A stretch of 64,000 nucleotides of DNA. It comes from Nocardioides sp. HDW12B. GTDB lineage: Bacteria > Actinomycetota > Actinomycetes > Propionibacteriales > Nocardioidaceae. How positions within the stretch are numbered: the first letter of the stretch is position 1; each line of letters begins with the position of its first letter. A program made the position numbers and the translations under genes. Shown here in pieces: positions 26,909 through 37,181 of this stretch. The notes below the pieces were generated by a model. The model ran no database searches. It was not told the origin of the DNA and was given only the letters and a program-made list of their open reading frames with translations. The stretch covers positions 2,604,001 to 2,668,000 of the forward strand of contig NZ_CP049867.1 in the NCBI RefSeq assembly GCF_011299595.1, written 5' to 3'.

Positions 26909-27000
26909 GCGGTCGAGTCTGCCACGACCCGGGGCGGGTCGCCACGGGTGACCGCGATGCGGGAGAGCGGGTACGGCGAGGCCCAGCGCGGCCCGGCGCG

Positions 27001-28833
27001 TCAGGGCAGCCGGACCCAGCCGTCGACCTGCGCGCGCCACCCGCTCCAGGGCGGACCGTCGGACGGGAACCACAGCGTGCCGGCGTCCGGCTGCACCACC
27101 CACAGCAGCCCGGTCACCGCCGCCAGGCCGGCGAGGGTCAGCAGCCCGCGCGACCCCGGGCGGGCCAGACCGGTCAGCACCGGCAGCACGCTGCGACGCA
27201 CGCGGCTCGAGCCGGGCCCCCACCACACCGCCCAGGCGAGCACGACCCCACCCGCGGTCAGGGCGGCCGCCGGGGCGACCCCCAGGACCCCGGCCGCGCC
27301 GAGCACCGTGATCGTCACCGCGAGGCCGGCCACCAGCAGCAGCGCGGCGCTGCCGGCCGCGGTGGCGGCCAGGTGCCAGGGATAGCCGAGCACCGTGCGG
27401 GGCCCGTCGGACCACGTCCGCCCGCGCATGCCGCGCCGGCGCCACAGCGCGTCACGGCTGCGCGTGGTGGCGCGGGCCACGACCGCGACGGTCGCGACCA
27501 CGCCCACCGTGAGGTACGGCGCCAGCCGGGTCGCGGCGGCGACCAGGAGCACGAGCAGGACGAGCATGGTGGCGCGGCGTCCTCGCGCCCAGCCGGACAA
27601 CGGAGGCTGGAAGGCGCCCTCCGGGCGGGGGTGACCCGCGACGGGCGCCATCATCGGCACCGGCTGCACCGAGGTGGCGCTGGGCGGCGGCGGCCAGCTG
27701 CGTGCGATGTGCGCCGGGGGGTGGGCCAGACGCGGGTCGCTCGGCACCGCCGCGACGGCCGGCGCGACGGGCGGCGCGGCGGCAGGTGCGGCACGGGCCA
27801 CCGGGGCGACGGCGGTCAGCGGGGTCGTCGCGGGGTGGCTCGCCCGGTGACCTGCCGGGTGGCTCGCGGGCGTCACCAGGGTCGGGGGGTCGTGGCTGAC
27901 CGCCTGCCAGGGCGCGGTGGCGCCCGGAGGCTCCGTCAGTCCAGTCGGTCCGGCCGGGTCGGGGGCCAGGGGCGGCGCGACCGCGAGGGCGGCGGTCGGC
28001 CGGTCGTCACCACGCAGCCGCTCGAGCTCGACGGCGACCTCGTGGGTGGTGGGGCGCTCGAGCGGGTCGGGCGCGAGGGCCGCGGCCAGCAGCGGGCGGA
28101 TCCCGGCGGGCACGTCGGCGATCGCGAACTCACCGCGGCGGGTCCGGTCGAGGATGGCCATCGTGTGCCCGCGGCCGTACGGCGAAACGCCCTGGGCGGC
28201 GAACACGACGGTGGAGGCCCAGCCGTGGACGTCGACCGCGCCGGTCGGCTGGTCGCCCAGCAGCAGCTCGGGGGCGAGGTAGCCGGGCGTGCCCAGCAGG
28301 ATGCCGGTTGCGGTCATCGCCGGGTCCTCGGCGAGCCGGGCCAGCCCGAAGTCGATGAGGACCGGCGAGCGGCCCTCCATCACCACGTTGGTCGGCTTGA
28401 CGTCGCGGTGCAGCACGCCGGAGGCGTGGACGTCGCGGATCGCCGCGAGCAGGTGGTCGGCGAGGTGGTCGAGGTCGGCGCCTCGGACCGGTCCCTCCCG
28501 CTTCACCAGCTCGGTGAGGGAGTCGCCGGGGACGTAGCGGGTGACGATAAAGGCCAGCTCGCCCCAGGGGTCGGCGTCGATGATCTCGGCGACGTGCCCG
28601 CTGCGCACCTTCCGCAGCGAGGCGACCTCGCGGGCGAGCCGCTCGCGGCCCTCGTCGTCGCCGACGACGTGCGGCCGCAGCACCTTGAGCGCGACGCGAC
28701 GCCCGTCGGGGGCCTCGGCCAGGTGGACGACGCCCATGCCGCCCTCCCCGATCCGGGCCAGCACCCGGTAGGGCCCGACACGTCGGTCGTCCGGGTCGAC
28801 GGCACGACGCTGCGGGTGGGACGGGGGGCTCAC
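27001..28833 (-). CDS. Serine/threonine protein kinase with polytopic membrane C terminus
   Basis: A Hanks-type kinase of 610 residues. The kinase domain spans about residues 20-275: glycine loop RIGEGGMGVVHLA, catalytic loop HRDVKPTNVV, DFGLARL and the APE-region LGTPGYLAPELLLG. A Pro/Ala/Thr-rich linker follows (about 280-410), then six or so hydrophobic segments (for example LVLLVLLVAAATRLAPYLTV and TLAGLAAVTGLLWVV). Unlike PknB it has no single TM plus PASTA sensor. GTG 28833; the frame is open further upstream over the MmcQ gene. It lies in the minus-strand leuB-ilvE-cimA run, so a metabolic link is possible but unproven. Confidence 0.9.
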   Translation of the reverse strand: MSPPSHPQRRAVDPDDRRVGPYRVLARIGEGGMGVVHLAEAPDGRRVALKVLRPHVVGDDEGRERLAREVASLRKVRSGHVAEIIDADPWGELAFIVTRYVPGDSLTELVKREGPVRGADLDHLADHLLAAIRDVHASGVLHRDVKPTNVVMEGRSPVLIDFGLARLAEDPAMTATGILLGTPGYLAPELLLGDQPTGAVDVHGWASTVVFAAQGVSPYGRGHTMAILDRTRRGEFAIADVPAGIRPLLAAALAPDPLERPTTHEVAVELERLRGDDRPTAALAVAPPLAPDPAGPTGLTEPPGATAPWQAVSHDPPTLVTPASHPAGHRASHPATTPLTAVAPVARAAPAAAPPVAPAVAAVPSDPRLAHPPAHIARSWPPPPSATSVQPVPMMAPVAGHPRPEGAFQPPLSGWARGRRATMLVLLVLLVAAATRLAPYLTVGVVATVAVVARATTRSRDALWRRRGMRGRTWSDGPRTVLGYPWHLAATAAGSAALLLVAGLAVTITVLGAAGVLGVAPAAALTAGGVVLAWAVWWGPGSSRVRRSVLPVLTGLARPGSRGLLTLAGLAAVTGLLWVVQPDAGTLWFPSDGPPWSGWRAQVDGWVRLP

Positions 28834-28882
28834 CCGCGTGAGGCTACCGGTCGCGAGCGTCGCCGAGCCGGAGGCGGCGGCC

Positions 28883-29278
28883 TCAGGTCTCGTCGAGCGC
28901 TGCGAGCTGCCGCTTGTTCGCGACGGTGCGGTAGGAGGCGTCGACGAGCTCGGCGACCTCGTCCCACCCCACGTCCTCGCGGTCGAGGTCGACGGCGCGC
29001 CAGCCGGACGGTCCGTAGTAGGCGGGCACGAAGAAGCGCTCGTCGGCGTCGAGGCCGGCCACCTCCCCGCCCTCGGGCACGAAGAGCAGCGCGTGGTCGT
29101 GGCGGACGTGCCCCTCGGGTGAGCGACGTCCGCCGCCGTAGACGGCGAACTGCTTCGCCAGCCGCCACGTGGGGCGCCCGTGGGAGACCCGCTCCTCGAC
29201 CTCGGGCAGGGCCAGGCAGATCTCACGCAGCCGCTGCAGGAGCGGGTCCGCGTCGTCGTACATCTGCGGGTGTGCCAT
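28883..29278 (-). CDS. MmcQ/YjbR family protein
   Basis: A 131-residue protein of the MmcQ/YjbR fold (CyaY-like). Typical parts are LREICLALPEVEERVSHGRPTW near the N terminus, FFVPAYYGPSGWRAVDLD and the C-terminal VAELVDASYRTVANK. The family is often called DNA-binding, with little direct evidence. ATG 29278, 51 nt after the ilvE stop, and its stop is 49 nt before the kinase GTG, so it is probably cotranscribed with both. Confidence 0.88.
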   Translation of the reverse strand: MAHPQMYDDADPLLQRLREICLALPEVEERVSHGRPTWRLAKQFAVYGGGRRSPEGHVRHDHALLFVPEGGEVAGLDADERFFVPAYYGPSGWRAVDLDREDVGWDEVAELVDASYRTVANKRQLAALDET

Positions 29279-29329
29279 GGCTCCCCCTCCTCGTCGCGGT
29301 CCGCGCCGTCGTACGTCGTACGCCGTGCC

Positions 29330-30424
29330 TCAGACCAGGCGGTGCATCCAGCCGAAGGTGTCCTCGGCGCGGCCGTACTGCAGGTCGACGAGCGCCTGAC
29401 GGATCGCCAGCGTGACCGGGCCCGCCTCGCCGTCGTGGCTGGAGTCGACCTCGCCGGCCCGCGACGAGAGCACCCCGACCGGGGTGACGACCGCGGCGGT
29501 GCCGCAGGCGAACACCTCGGTGATGCGGCCCGAGGTGACGCCGTCGCGCCACTCGTCGATCGTGACGCGACGCTCCTCGACCTTGTGGCCGAGCGTGCCG
29601 GCCAGGTCGATGATCGACGCGCGGGTGACGCCCTCGAGGATCGTGCCGGTCAGCTCGGGGGTGACGATGGTGCCGTCGTCGTGGACGAAGTAGAGGTTCA
29701 TGCCGCCGAGCTCCTCGACGTACCGTCGCTCGATCGCGTCGAGGAAGACGACCTGGTCGAAGCCGCGCGCGATGGCCTCGCTCTGCGGCGCCAGCGAGCT
29801 GGCGTAGTTGCCGCCGGTCTTCGCCGCGCCGAGACCGCCGACGGCGGCACGGGTGTAGTCCTCGCTGACCATGATCGAGACCGGCTTCACCCCGCGGGCG
29901 AAGTACGCCCCGGCCGGGGACGCGATGACCATGAAGGTGACGTGCTTGGAGGGCCGGACCCCGAGGAACGCCTCCGAGGCGAACATGAACGGCCGCAGGT
30001 AGAGGCTCTTCTCCCCCGCCGCGTCCGGCACCCACCGCTGGTCGACCTCGACGAGCGCGGTGATGGTGGCCAGGAAGTCCTCGACCGGCAGCTCGGGCAG
30101 CGCGAGGCGTCGTGCGGAGCGCCGCAGCCGCTCACCGTTGGCGTCGGGCCGGAAGGACCAGATCGAGCCGTCCTCGTGGCGGTAGGCCTTCATGCCCTCG
30201 AAGATCTCCTGCGCGTAGTGCAGCACCGCGGTCGCCGGGTCCAGGCTGATCGGCCCGTACGCCGTGACGCGGGCGTCGTGCCAGCCCTGCTCGGGGGTCC
30301 ACTCCACGGTGACCATGTGGTCGGTGAAGCTCACGCCGAAGCCGGGGTCGGCCAGGATCTCCGCCACCCGGGCGTCGGGGGTGGGGTCCTCGTTCGGGGT
30401 CACGGAGATGTCGAGCGCGCTCAT
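29330..30424 (-). CDS. ilvE: Branched-chain amino acid aminotransferase
   Basis: Fold-type IV PLP enzyme that makes the last step of valine, leucine and isoleucine synthesis. 364 residues. The PLP Lys is in LGAAKTGGNYASSLAPQ; other marks are LHYAQEIFEGMKAYR, YLRPFMFASEAFLGV, EELGGMNLYFV and TEVFACGTAAVVTPVG. ATG 30424 begins MSALDISVTPNEDP; the frame is open upstream. It follows leuB by 75 nt on the same strand and is probably under the same leader-peptide control. Confidence 0.95.
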   Translation of the reverse strand: MSALDISVTPNEDPTPDARVAEILADPGFGVSFTDHMVTVEWTPEQGWHDARVTAYGPISLDPATAVLHYAQEIFEGMKAYRHEDGSIWSFRPDANGERLRRSARRLALPELPVEDFLATITALVEVDQRWVPDAAGEKSLYLRPFMFASEAFLGVRPSKHVTFMVIASPAGAYFARGVKPVSIMVSEDYTRAAVGGLGAAKTGGNYASSLAPQSEAIARGFDQVVFLDAIERRYVEELGGMNLYFVHDDGTIVTPELTGTILEGVTRASIIDLAGTLGHKVEERRVTIDEWRDGVTSGRITEVFACGTAAVVTPVGVLSSRAGEVDSSHDGEAGPVTLAIRQALVDLQYGRAEDTFGWMHRLV

Positions 30425-30499
30425 GGGGGCACCGTACTTCGTTCGTCGGGGGGATGAGGAGGGCAGCCGCCCCCGCGGCAAGGAGCGCGGTGCGGAGGG

Positions 30500-31609
30500 T
30501 CAGCCGGCGACGCGGGCGGCGATGGCGTCGCCGACCTCGGAGGTGCGGCGTGGTGCGGCGGTGCCGCGACCGACCGCGGCGCGGTCGGCGAGCACGGCGT
30601 CCTCGATGCGGGCGGCCGCCTCGGGGTGGCCGAGGTGGTCGAGCATGAGGGCGCCCGAGAGGATGGCGGCCGTCGGGTCGGCCTTCTGCTGCCCGGCGAT
30701 GTCGGGCGCCGACCCGTGCACGGCCTCGAACATCGAGGGCGTGGTCCGGTCGGGGTTGATGTTCCCGCTGGCGGCCAGCCCGATGCCGCCGGTGACGGCG
30801 GCGGCGAGGTCGGTGACGATGTCGCCGAAGAGGTTGTCGGTGACGATGACGTCGAAGCGCGCCGGGTCGGTGGTCAGGAAGATCATCGCGGCGTCGACGT
30901 GGAGGTAGTCCACGGTGACGTCGGGGAACTCCTCGCCGACCTGCTTCACCAGGCGCGACCACACCGCGCCGGCGTGGACGAGCACGTTGGTCTTGTGGAC
31001 CAGGGTCAGCGTGCGGCGGGGACGCTTCTGCGCCCGGGCGAAGGCGTCGCGCACCACGCGCTCGACGCCGAAGGCGGTGTTGACGCTGACCTCGGTGGCG
31101 ACCTCGGCCGGCGTACCGACGCGCAGCGCACCGCCGTTGCCCGTGTAGGGGCCCTCGGTGCCCTCGCGCACGACGACGAAGTCGATCTCGCCCGGGTCGG
31201 CCAGCGGGGAGGTGACCCCCGGGAAGATCCGCGACGGGCGCAGGTTCACGTAGTGGTCGAGCTCGAAGCGCAGCTTGAGCAGCAGGCCGCGCTCGAGGAT
31301 GCCGGGCGGCAGGTTCGGGTCGCCGGGCTTGCCGCCGACCGCGCCGAGCAGGATCGCGTCGTGCTGGCGGATCTCCGCGAGCACCGAGTCCGGCAGCACC
31401 TCGCCGGTGGCGAGGTAGCGCTCGGCGCCGAGGTCGTAGCGGTTGGTCTCGACCTTGAGCTCCGCCGGCGCGGCGACGGCGAGGACCTTGAGGGCCTCGT
31501 CGGTCACCTCCCGTCCGATGCCGTCGCCGGGGATGACGGCGAGGCGGGTCCCGGTCGACCCGGAGGTGGGGCCGGACGGGGCGGACGGGGCGGACGGGGT
31601 CGCGGTCAT
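30500..31609 (-). CDS. leuB: 3-isopropylmalate dehydrogenase
   Basis: Oxidatively decarboxylates 3-isopropylmalate in leucine synthesis; with LeuCD it also serves the citramalate route. 369 residues with [49 protein letters not shown], the substrate-binding LVHKTNVLV and [13 protein letters not shown], and the NAD-binding [15 protein letters not shown]. The N-terminal 20 residues form an extra Pro/Ser/Gly-rich stretch before the fold. ATG 31609, 11 nt downstream of a small ORF stop, first major gene of the leuB-ilvE group. Confidence 0.95.
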   Translation of the reverse strand: MTATPSAPSAPSGPTSGSTGTRLAVIPGDGIGREVTDEALKVLAVAAPAELKVETNRYDLGAERYLATGEVLPDSVLAEIRQHDAILLGAVGGKPGDPNLPPGILERGLLLKLRFELDHYVNLRPSRIFPGVTSPLADPGEIDFVVVREGTEGPYTGNGGALRVGTPAEVATEVSVNTAFGVERVVRDAFARAQKRPRRTLTLVHKTNVLVHAGAVWSRLVKQVGEEFPDVTVDYLHVDAAMIFLTTDPARFDVIVTDNLFGDIVTDLAAAVTGGIGLAASGNINPDRTTPSMFEAVHGSAPDIAGQQKADPTAAILSGALMLDHLGHPEAAARIEDAVLADRAAVGRGTAAPRRTSEVGDAIAARVAG

Positions 31610-31620
31610 GGGCCGGGAGC

Positions 31621-31791
31621 CTAGTTGTCGTCGGGGCGGTCGCGGTCGCCGTCTCGCGACTCGGGTCCAACGCCCACACCGGCTCCGACGAGGGCCGGCT
31701 CGTGCCAGTAGCGCGGACGGCGGGTCGGGGTGGCGGGGTCGGTCTCGTCACGGTGTCGCGAGGGGCCCCACTCGGGGTAGAAGTCGTACAT
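31621..31791 (-). CDS. 56-residue small protein upstream of leuB
   Basis: An ORF of 56 codons starting [15 protein letters not shown], then basic [10 protein letters not shown], a Gly/Val stretch and an acidic Asp/Arg tail. ATG 31791 is well placed after CCAGGAGACACCCG, and the stop is only 11 nt before the leuB ATG. It has no signal peptide or TM segment and I do not recognise it. Its good Shine-Dalgarno and tight spacing argue for real translation, perhaps coupled to leuB. Confidence 0.55.
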   Translation of the reverse strand: MYDFYPEWGPSRHRDETDPATPTRRPRYWHEPALVGAGVGVGPESRDGDRDRPDDN

Positions 31792-32020
31792 CGGGTGTCT
31801 CCTGGGTGATCGGTCGGCCGCGTCCGCCGAGGCGGGGGCCGGAGGGATGGGAAGCAGGTGCCGTGCCGTGCCGGGGTCGCCGGCGCGGGCGGAGCCCTCC
31901 GCGACGAGCGACGGGATCTCGAGGACGACGGACGCGGATCACGCGTGGGAGCCCTGCCCACCGAGGTGGGGGAGATCGGCCAGATCGCTCTGGGTCTCAG
32001 GTGCGGAGGTGACGACGTCA

Positions 32021-32100
32021 CTCGCCGCGGAGGGTCAGGGCCCGAAGGCAACGCCAGACACCGCGGCGAGAGGGGCCCTGGTTAGCTGGCCTCGCCGCGG
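32021..32100 (-). promoter_or_regulatory. leuB leader with mutually exclusive hairpin segments
   Basis: On the minus strand a 10-base block occurs as CCGCGGCGAG (32100-32091), its complement CTCGCCGCGG (32070-32061), then CCGCGGCGAG again (32030-32021). The middle block can pair with either neighbour but not both. The first block lies in the leader peptide just after its Val-Leu-Ile codons, so a ribosome stalled there would mask it and push the middle block to pair with the last. No T-tract terminator is obvious downstream, so the output may be Rho- or translation-based. The remainder of 31792-32020 shows nothing I can assign. Confidence 0.55.
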
Positions 32101-32129
32101 CGACTGATAAGTACGAACGTCCTCCGCAT
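32082..32129 (-). CDS. Leader peptide of the leuB-ilvE operon
   Basis: A 15-codon ORF, MRRTFVLISRRGEAS, with GTA CTT ATC (Val-Leu-Ile) in a row. CTT and GTA are rare in this GC-rich genome, which should heighten sensitivity to charged tRNA. It follows CAGGA and a TACAGT -10-like hexamer at 32144-32139. Its arrangement matches the ilvB leader in this window (MRTLVLV) in having an MR-T start followed by branched-chain codons. Confidence 0.75.
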   Translation of the reverse strand: MRRTFVLISRRGEAS

Positions 32130-32270
32130 GGTCCTGCCACTGTAGGCGCGGCCGCTGCGGCGGGCCCACCCCTTTCCCGGGCCTTCTCACATGCTGGGAC
32201 GACGTCTCGGATGCTGGCACGAACCGTCGCAGACCTGGACGAGTGCGGCGACCCTGCGACACTCCTGCCC

Positions 32271-32837
32271 ATGAGCGCACCCCCCGACGTCCCGGCCGTG
32301 GTGGAGCGCGCCTTCCAGGTCTCGCGCAAGCGCGGCTACGCCTCCTTCTGCCGCAACGAGACCGGCCGGCTGCTGGCCACGCTCGCCGCCACCAAGCAGG
32401 GCACGCTGGCCGAGTTCGGCACCGGCACCGGCGTCGGCACCGCGTGGCTGCGCAGCGGCGTGCGCAACGGGGCGCGCATCGTCAGCGCCGAGCTCGACAC
32501 CGAGCTGGCCGGCGCCGCGGCCGAGGTCTTCGCCGACGACGCCCAGGTCGAGGTGCTGGCCGCCGACTGGTCGACGCTCAAGGAGCACGGCCCGTTCTCG
32601 CTGCTGTTCCTCGACGCCCGCGAGCCGAAGGACAGCGGCGCGGACGTGGTGGTCGACCTCGTCGAGCCCGGCGGCGTCGTGGTCCTCGACGACTTCACAC
32701 CCTGCGAGTCGTGGCCCCCGGTGTACGCCGGACGCGTCGACTCCCTGCGCGAGCGGTGGCTGACCGACGAGCGCTTCACGACCGTCGAGGTCATGGTCGC
32801 CTCCGACACGGCGGTCCTCATCGCGACCAAGCGCTGA
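32271..32837 (+). CDS. Class I SAM-dependent methyltransferase (O-methyltransferase-like)
   Basis: A 188-residue Rossmann methyltransferase. The SAM-binding glycine motif is AEFGTGTGVGTAWL, followed by ARIVSAELDTELA (acidic end of strand 2), LLFLDAREPKDSGA and VEPGGVVVLDDFTP, as in caffeoyl-CoA O-methyltransferase-type proteins. The substrate is unknown. ATG 32271 (MSAPPDVPAVVERAF) is chosen over an in-frame ATG at 32211; GACACT seven to eight bases upstream could be a leaderless-type -10. It stands between the leuB leader (divergent) and the ATP-grasp operon. Confidence 0.88.
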   Translation: MSAPPDVPAVVERAFQVSRKRGYASFCRNETGRLLATLAATKQGTLAEFGTGTGVGTAWLRSGVRNGARIVSAELDTELAGAAAEVFADDAQVEVLAADWSTLKEHGPFSLLFLDAREPKDSGADVVVDLVEPGGVVVLDDFTPCESWPPVYAGRVDSLRERWLTDERFTTVEVMVASDTAVLIATKR

Positions 32838-32874
32838 CTTCGCGCGAGTCACACGCATGAAACAGGGGGGTCTC

Positions 32875-32887
32875 TAGACTCCCCGCC
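32875..32887 (+). promoter_or_regulatory. Leaderless-type -10 element before the ATP-grasp operon
   Basis: TAGACT at 32875-32880 with a 7-nt spacer to ATG 32888. Confidence 0.5.
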
Positions 32888-34674
<1,787 letters not shown>

Positions 34675-34681
<7 letters not shown>

Positions 34682-35601
34682 GCCGCATCGCGGAGTCGCT
34701 GTTCTGGATCGGGAGGTACGTCGAGCGCGCGGACGTCACCGCTCGCATCCTCGACGTGCAGACCCAGCTGCTCATCGAGGACCCGTTCGTCGACGAGGAG
34801 GAGTCCTGCCGGGCCCTGCTCGGGATCATGGGCGTCGAGCACGACGGGCCGGTCGACCAGCGCACCATGCTGCGGCTGCTGCTCTCCGACGTCCGGTCGG
34901 AGGCTTCCACCGCAGCCACCCTGGGAGCCGCCCGCGAGAGCGCCCGCCGGGCCCGCGAGACGCTCTCGACCGACATGTGGTCGGCCATCAACACCACGTG
35001 GCGGGCCATCTCCACCGGCCGCGTCCCGGGGATGCGCAGCGCCATGGCATTCGACTGGGTCCGGGAGCGCTGCTCGGTGATCAACGGGGTCGCCGGCACC
35101 ACGATGAGCCGCGACGAGACCTGGCACTTCTACGTGCTGGGGCGCAGCATCGAGCGGGCCGACATGACGGCCCGGCTGCTCACCACGACGGCCCTGGCCG
35201 GCGTGCCGTCGGGCGGGTGGAACGCGACGTTGCGCGCGTGCGGCGCCTACGAGGCCTTCCTGCGCACCTACCGCGGCCTCGAGGCCGACGAGGCGGCGGC
35301 GGAGTTCCTGCTGCTCGACCGGCTGTTCCCCCGCTCGATCATGTCGGCGCTGCGCACCGCGGAGCGCTGCCTCGAGGACCTGGCCGCCGCCGGTCCGCGC
35401 GTCGGCTTCGGCGACGAGGCGCAGCGGCTGCTCGGGCGCGCCCGCGCCGACCTCGAGTACCGCCCCCTCGCCGCCATCCTGACCGACCTCCCCGACGAGA
35501 TGGAGCAGCTCCAGGTGACCTGCAGCGCCGCCGCCGAGGCGATCGGCACGAAGTACTTCGACACCTCCGAGGCGATCCACTGGGCGGGTGGTCTGGGATG
35601 A
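34675..35601 (+). CDS. Alpha-E domain protein (DUF403)
   Basis: A 308-residue all-helical protein, the constant partner of COG2308 ATP-grasp proteins. Typical segments are LSRIAESLFWIGRYVERADVT, ISTGRVPGMRSAMAFDWVRE, FYVLGRSIERADMTARLL and FLLLDRLFPRSIMSALRTAE; conserved Glu residues give the family name. Its chemistry is unknown but context places it in the same predicted peptide-modifying system. GTG 34675 overlaps the ATP-grasp stop and is preceded by CAGGAGG that is part of the last repeat unit. Its own stop overlaps the transglutaminase ATG by 4 bp. Confidence 0.92.
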
Positions 35602-36443
35602 CGATGCAGCTCGAGGTCGTCCACACCACCGGCTACACCTACGCCCAGCCGGTCAGCTCGTCGTACAACGAGGCCCGGATGACGCCGGTGACCAGCCCCG
35701 GCCAGCTGGTGCTCGCCAGCCGGCTCGAGGTCTCCCCCGCGCCCTGGACGATGCGCTACCGCGACTACTGGGGCTCGATGGTCACCGCCTTCGAGGTCCA
35801 CGAGCCGCACGACCGGCTGCTGGTGGAGTCGACGGCGACGGTGCAGGTGAACAGGCGCGCGCCGACCGTGCAGCACCTCGGCTGGGACGACTACGCCGAC
35901 CGGCGCCTGGTCGACCGGATGTGCGAGCACCTGGAGGTCCCCGACCGGGTGGCGCCCGCCGAGGACTTCGCCGAGCACGTCGAGGGCATGCTCGGCGGCG
36001 CGCTCGAGCCGGCCGCCTTCGTCGCGGAGGTCTGCCGGCTCGTCCACGACGAGGTCGCCTACGTCACCGGCTCCACCGAGGTCCACGGGACCGCGGCGGA
36101 GGCCTGGCGCGAGCGGGCCGGCGTCTGCCAGGACCTCGCCCACCTGTGCCTCGGTGCGCTGCGGGTGGCGGGCATCCCGGCGCGCTACCTCTCGGGCTAC
36201 CTGCACCCCTCGAGCGACCCGGTGGTCGGCGAGACCGTCACCGGCGAGTCCCACGCCTGGATCGAGTGGTGGGACGGCACCTGGGTGGGCTTCGACCCGA
36301 CCAACGCGGTGGCCCCCGACGACCGCTACGTCGTGGTCGGCGCGGGACGCGACTACGCCGACGTGGCCCCGCTGACCGGCATCTTCGGCGGCGGCGAGAC
36401 CTCGGAGATGTTCGTCGAGGTGGCGCTCACCCGCACCGAGTGA
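35598..36443 (+). CDS. Transglutaminase-like cysteine protease-fold protein
   Basis: A 281-residue protein of the bacterial transglutaminase family. An N-terminal beta-rich domain (VVHTTGYTYAQPVSSSYNEA) precedes the core, whose Cys-His-Asp triad is seen in RAGVCQDLAHL, GESHAWIEWW and VGFDPTN, at about residues 176, 218 and 233. In this operon type it probably cleaves or crosslinks the peptide made by the ATP-grasp/alpha-E pair. No signal peptide is evident. ATG 35598 overlaps the alpha-E stop (ATGA). Its 3' end overlaps the convergent YczE-like gene by 17 bp. Confidence 0.92.
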   Translation: MTMQLEVVHTTGYTYAQPVSSSYNEARMTPVTSPGQLVLASRLEVSPAPWTMRYRDYWGSMVTAFEVHEPHDRLLVESTATVQVNRRAPTVQHLGWDDYADRRLVDRMCEHLEVPDRVAPAEDFAEHVEGMLGGALEPAAFVAEVCRLVHDEVAYVTGSTEVHGTAAEAWRERAGVCQDLAHLCLGALRVAGIPARYLSGYLHPSSDPVVGETVTGESHAWIEWWDGTWVGFDPTNAVAPDDRYVVVGAGRDYADVAPLTGIFGGGETSEMFVEVALTRTE

Positions 36444-37128
36444 CCTCGCTCGCCCCGGGAGCGGCCCCGTCGACGACCGGCTCCTGGACCCCGGGCAGCC
36501 GCACGACCACCCACGGCAGGAACAGCTGGAGCAGCGGGCCGATGGACAGCGCGTAGAGCGCGGTCCCGACGCCGACGGTGCCGCCGAGCAGGAAGCCGAC
36601 GCTCAGCACGGTCACCTCGATGCCGGTGCGCACCAGCCGCAGCGACCAGCCGGTGCGCCGCGAGATGCCGGTCATCAGCCCGTCGCGCGGGCCGGTGCCG
36701 AGCTGGGCGCCGATGTAGAGCGCGCCGGCCAGGCCGTTGAGCACGACCCCGCCCACCAGCAGCCCGGTGCGGGCGGCGAGGTCGTCGGGCCGCTCGATCC
36801 ACGACAGCCCCCAGTCGGTCGCCAGGCCGATGACGACGACGTTGGCGATGGTGCCGAGGCCCGGCATCTGCCGCAGCGGGATCCAGGCCAGCAGCACCGC
36901 GACGCCGGTGAGGATCACGATGGTGCCGAAGGACAGCGGCACCAGCCGCGCGAGGCCGAAGTGCAGGACGTCCCACGGGTCGAGCCCGAGGAACGACTGC
37001 ACCATCATGGCCATGCTGACGCCGTACAGGGTGAGGCCGGCGAGCAGCTGCGTGAGCCGGCGCGGCATCCGGGGGCTGCGGATCTGCTGCCACGGCGTGA
37101 GGTTGGCCAGGGAGTCCATGCCCGCCAT
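36427..37128 (-). CDS. YczE/YitT-type integral membrane protein
   Basis: A membrane protein of about 233 residues with five to six hydrophobic segments (LAGLTLYGVSMAMMVQSFL, FGTIVILTGVAVLLAWIPL, IANVVVIGLATDWGL, GLLVGGVVLNGLAGALYIGA). The motif GTGPRDGLMTGISRRTGWSL is typical of the YczE family (COG2364). Function unknown; such genes are repeatedly found divergent from a MocR-type regulator, as here, so they may export or sense a B6-related or amino-compound ligand. Starts TTG 37140, ATG 37131, ATG 37128 and ATG 37119 are possible; 37128 has GAGG at the best distance. Confidence 0.85.
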   Translation of the reverse strand: MAGMDSLANLTPWQQIRSPRMPRRLTQLLAGLTLYGVSMAMMVQSFLGLDPWDVLHFGLARLVPLSFGTIVILTGVAVLLAWIPLRQMPGLGTIANVVVIGLATDWGLSWIERPDDLAARTGLLVGGVVLNGLAGALYIGAQLGTGPRDGLMTGISRRTGWSLRLVRTGIEVTVLSVGFLLGGTVGVGTALYALSIGPLLQLFLPWVVVRLPGVQEPVVDGAAPGASEVTRCG

Positions 37129-37137
37129 CATGCCTCG

Positions 37138-37179
37138 CAAGTGGCCTTCTCATCCATAGCCACTTGTGCGACAGTGGCC
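37138..37179. promoter_or_regulatory. MocR operator candidate between yczE-like gene and regulator
   Basis: CAAGTGGC (37138-37145) and its perfect complement GCCACTTG (37159-37166) flank 13 bp, and a third half-site AGTGGCCT lies at 37173-37180. The inverted and direct repeats fill the intergenic region, covering where the promoters of both divergent genes must be. Confidence 0.65.
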
Positions 37180-37181
37180 TG

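Noticed and set aside
31800-32020. Possible riboswitch between the leuB leader and the small ORF
   Set aside because: I could find no known aptamer core; only short hairpins that any GC-rich stretch would give.
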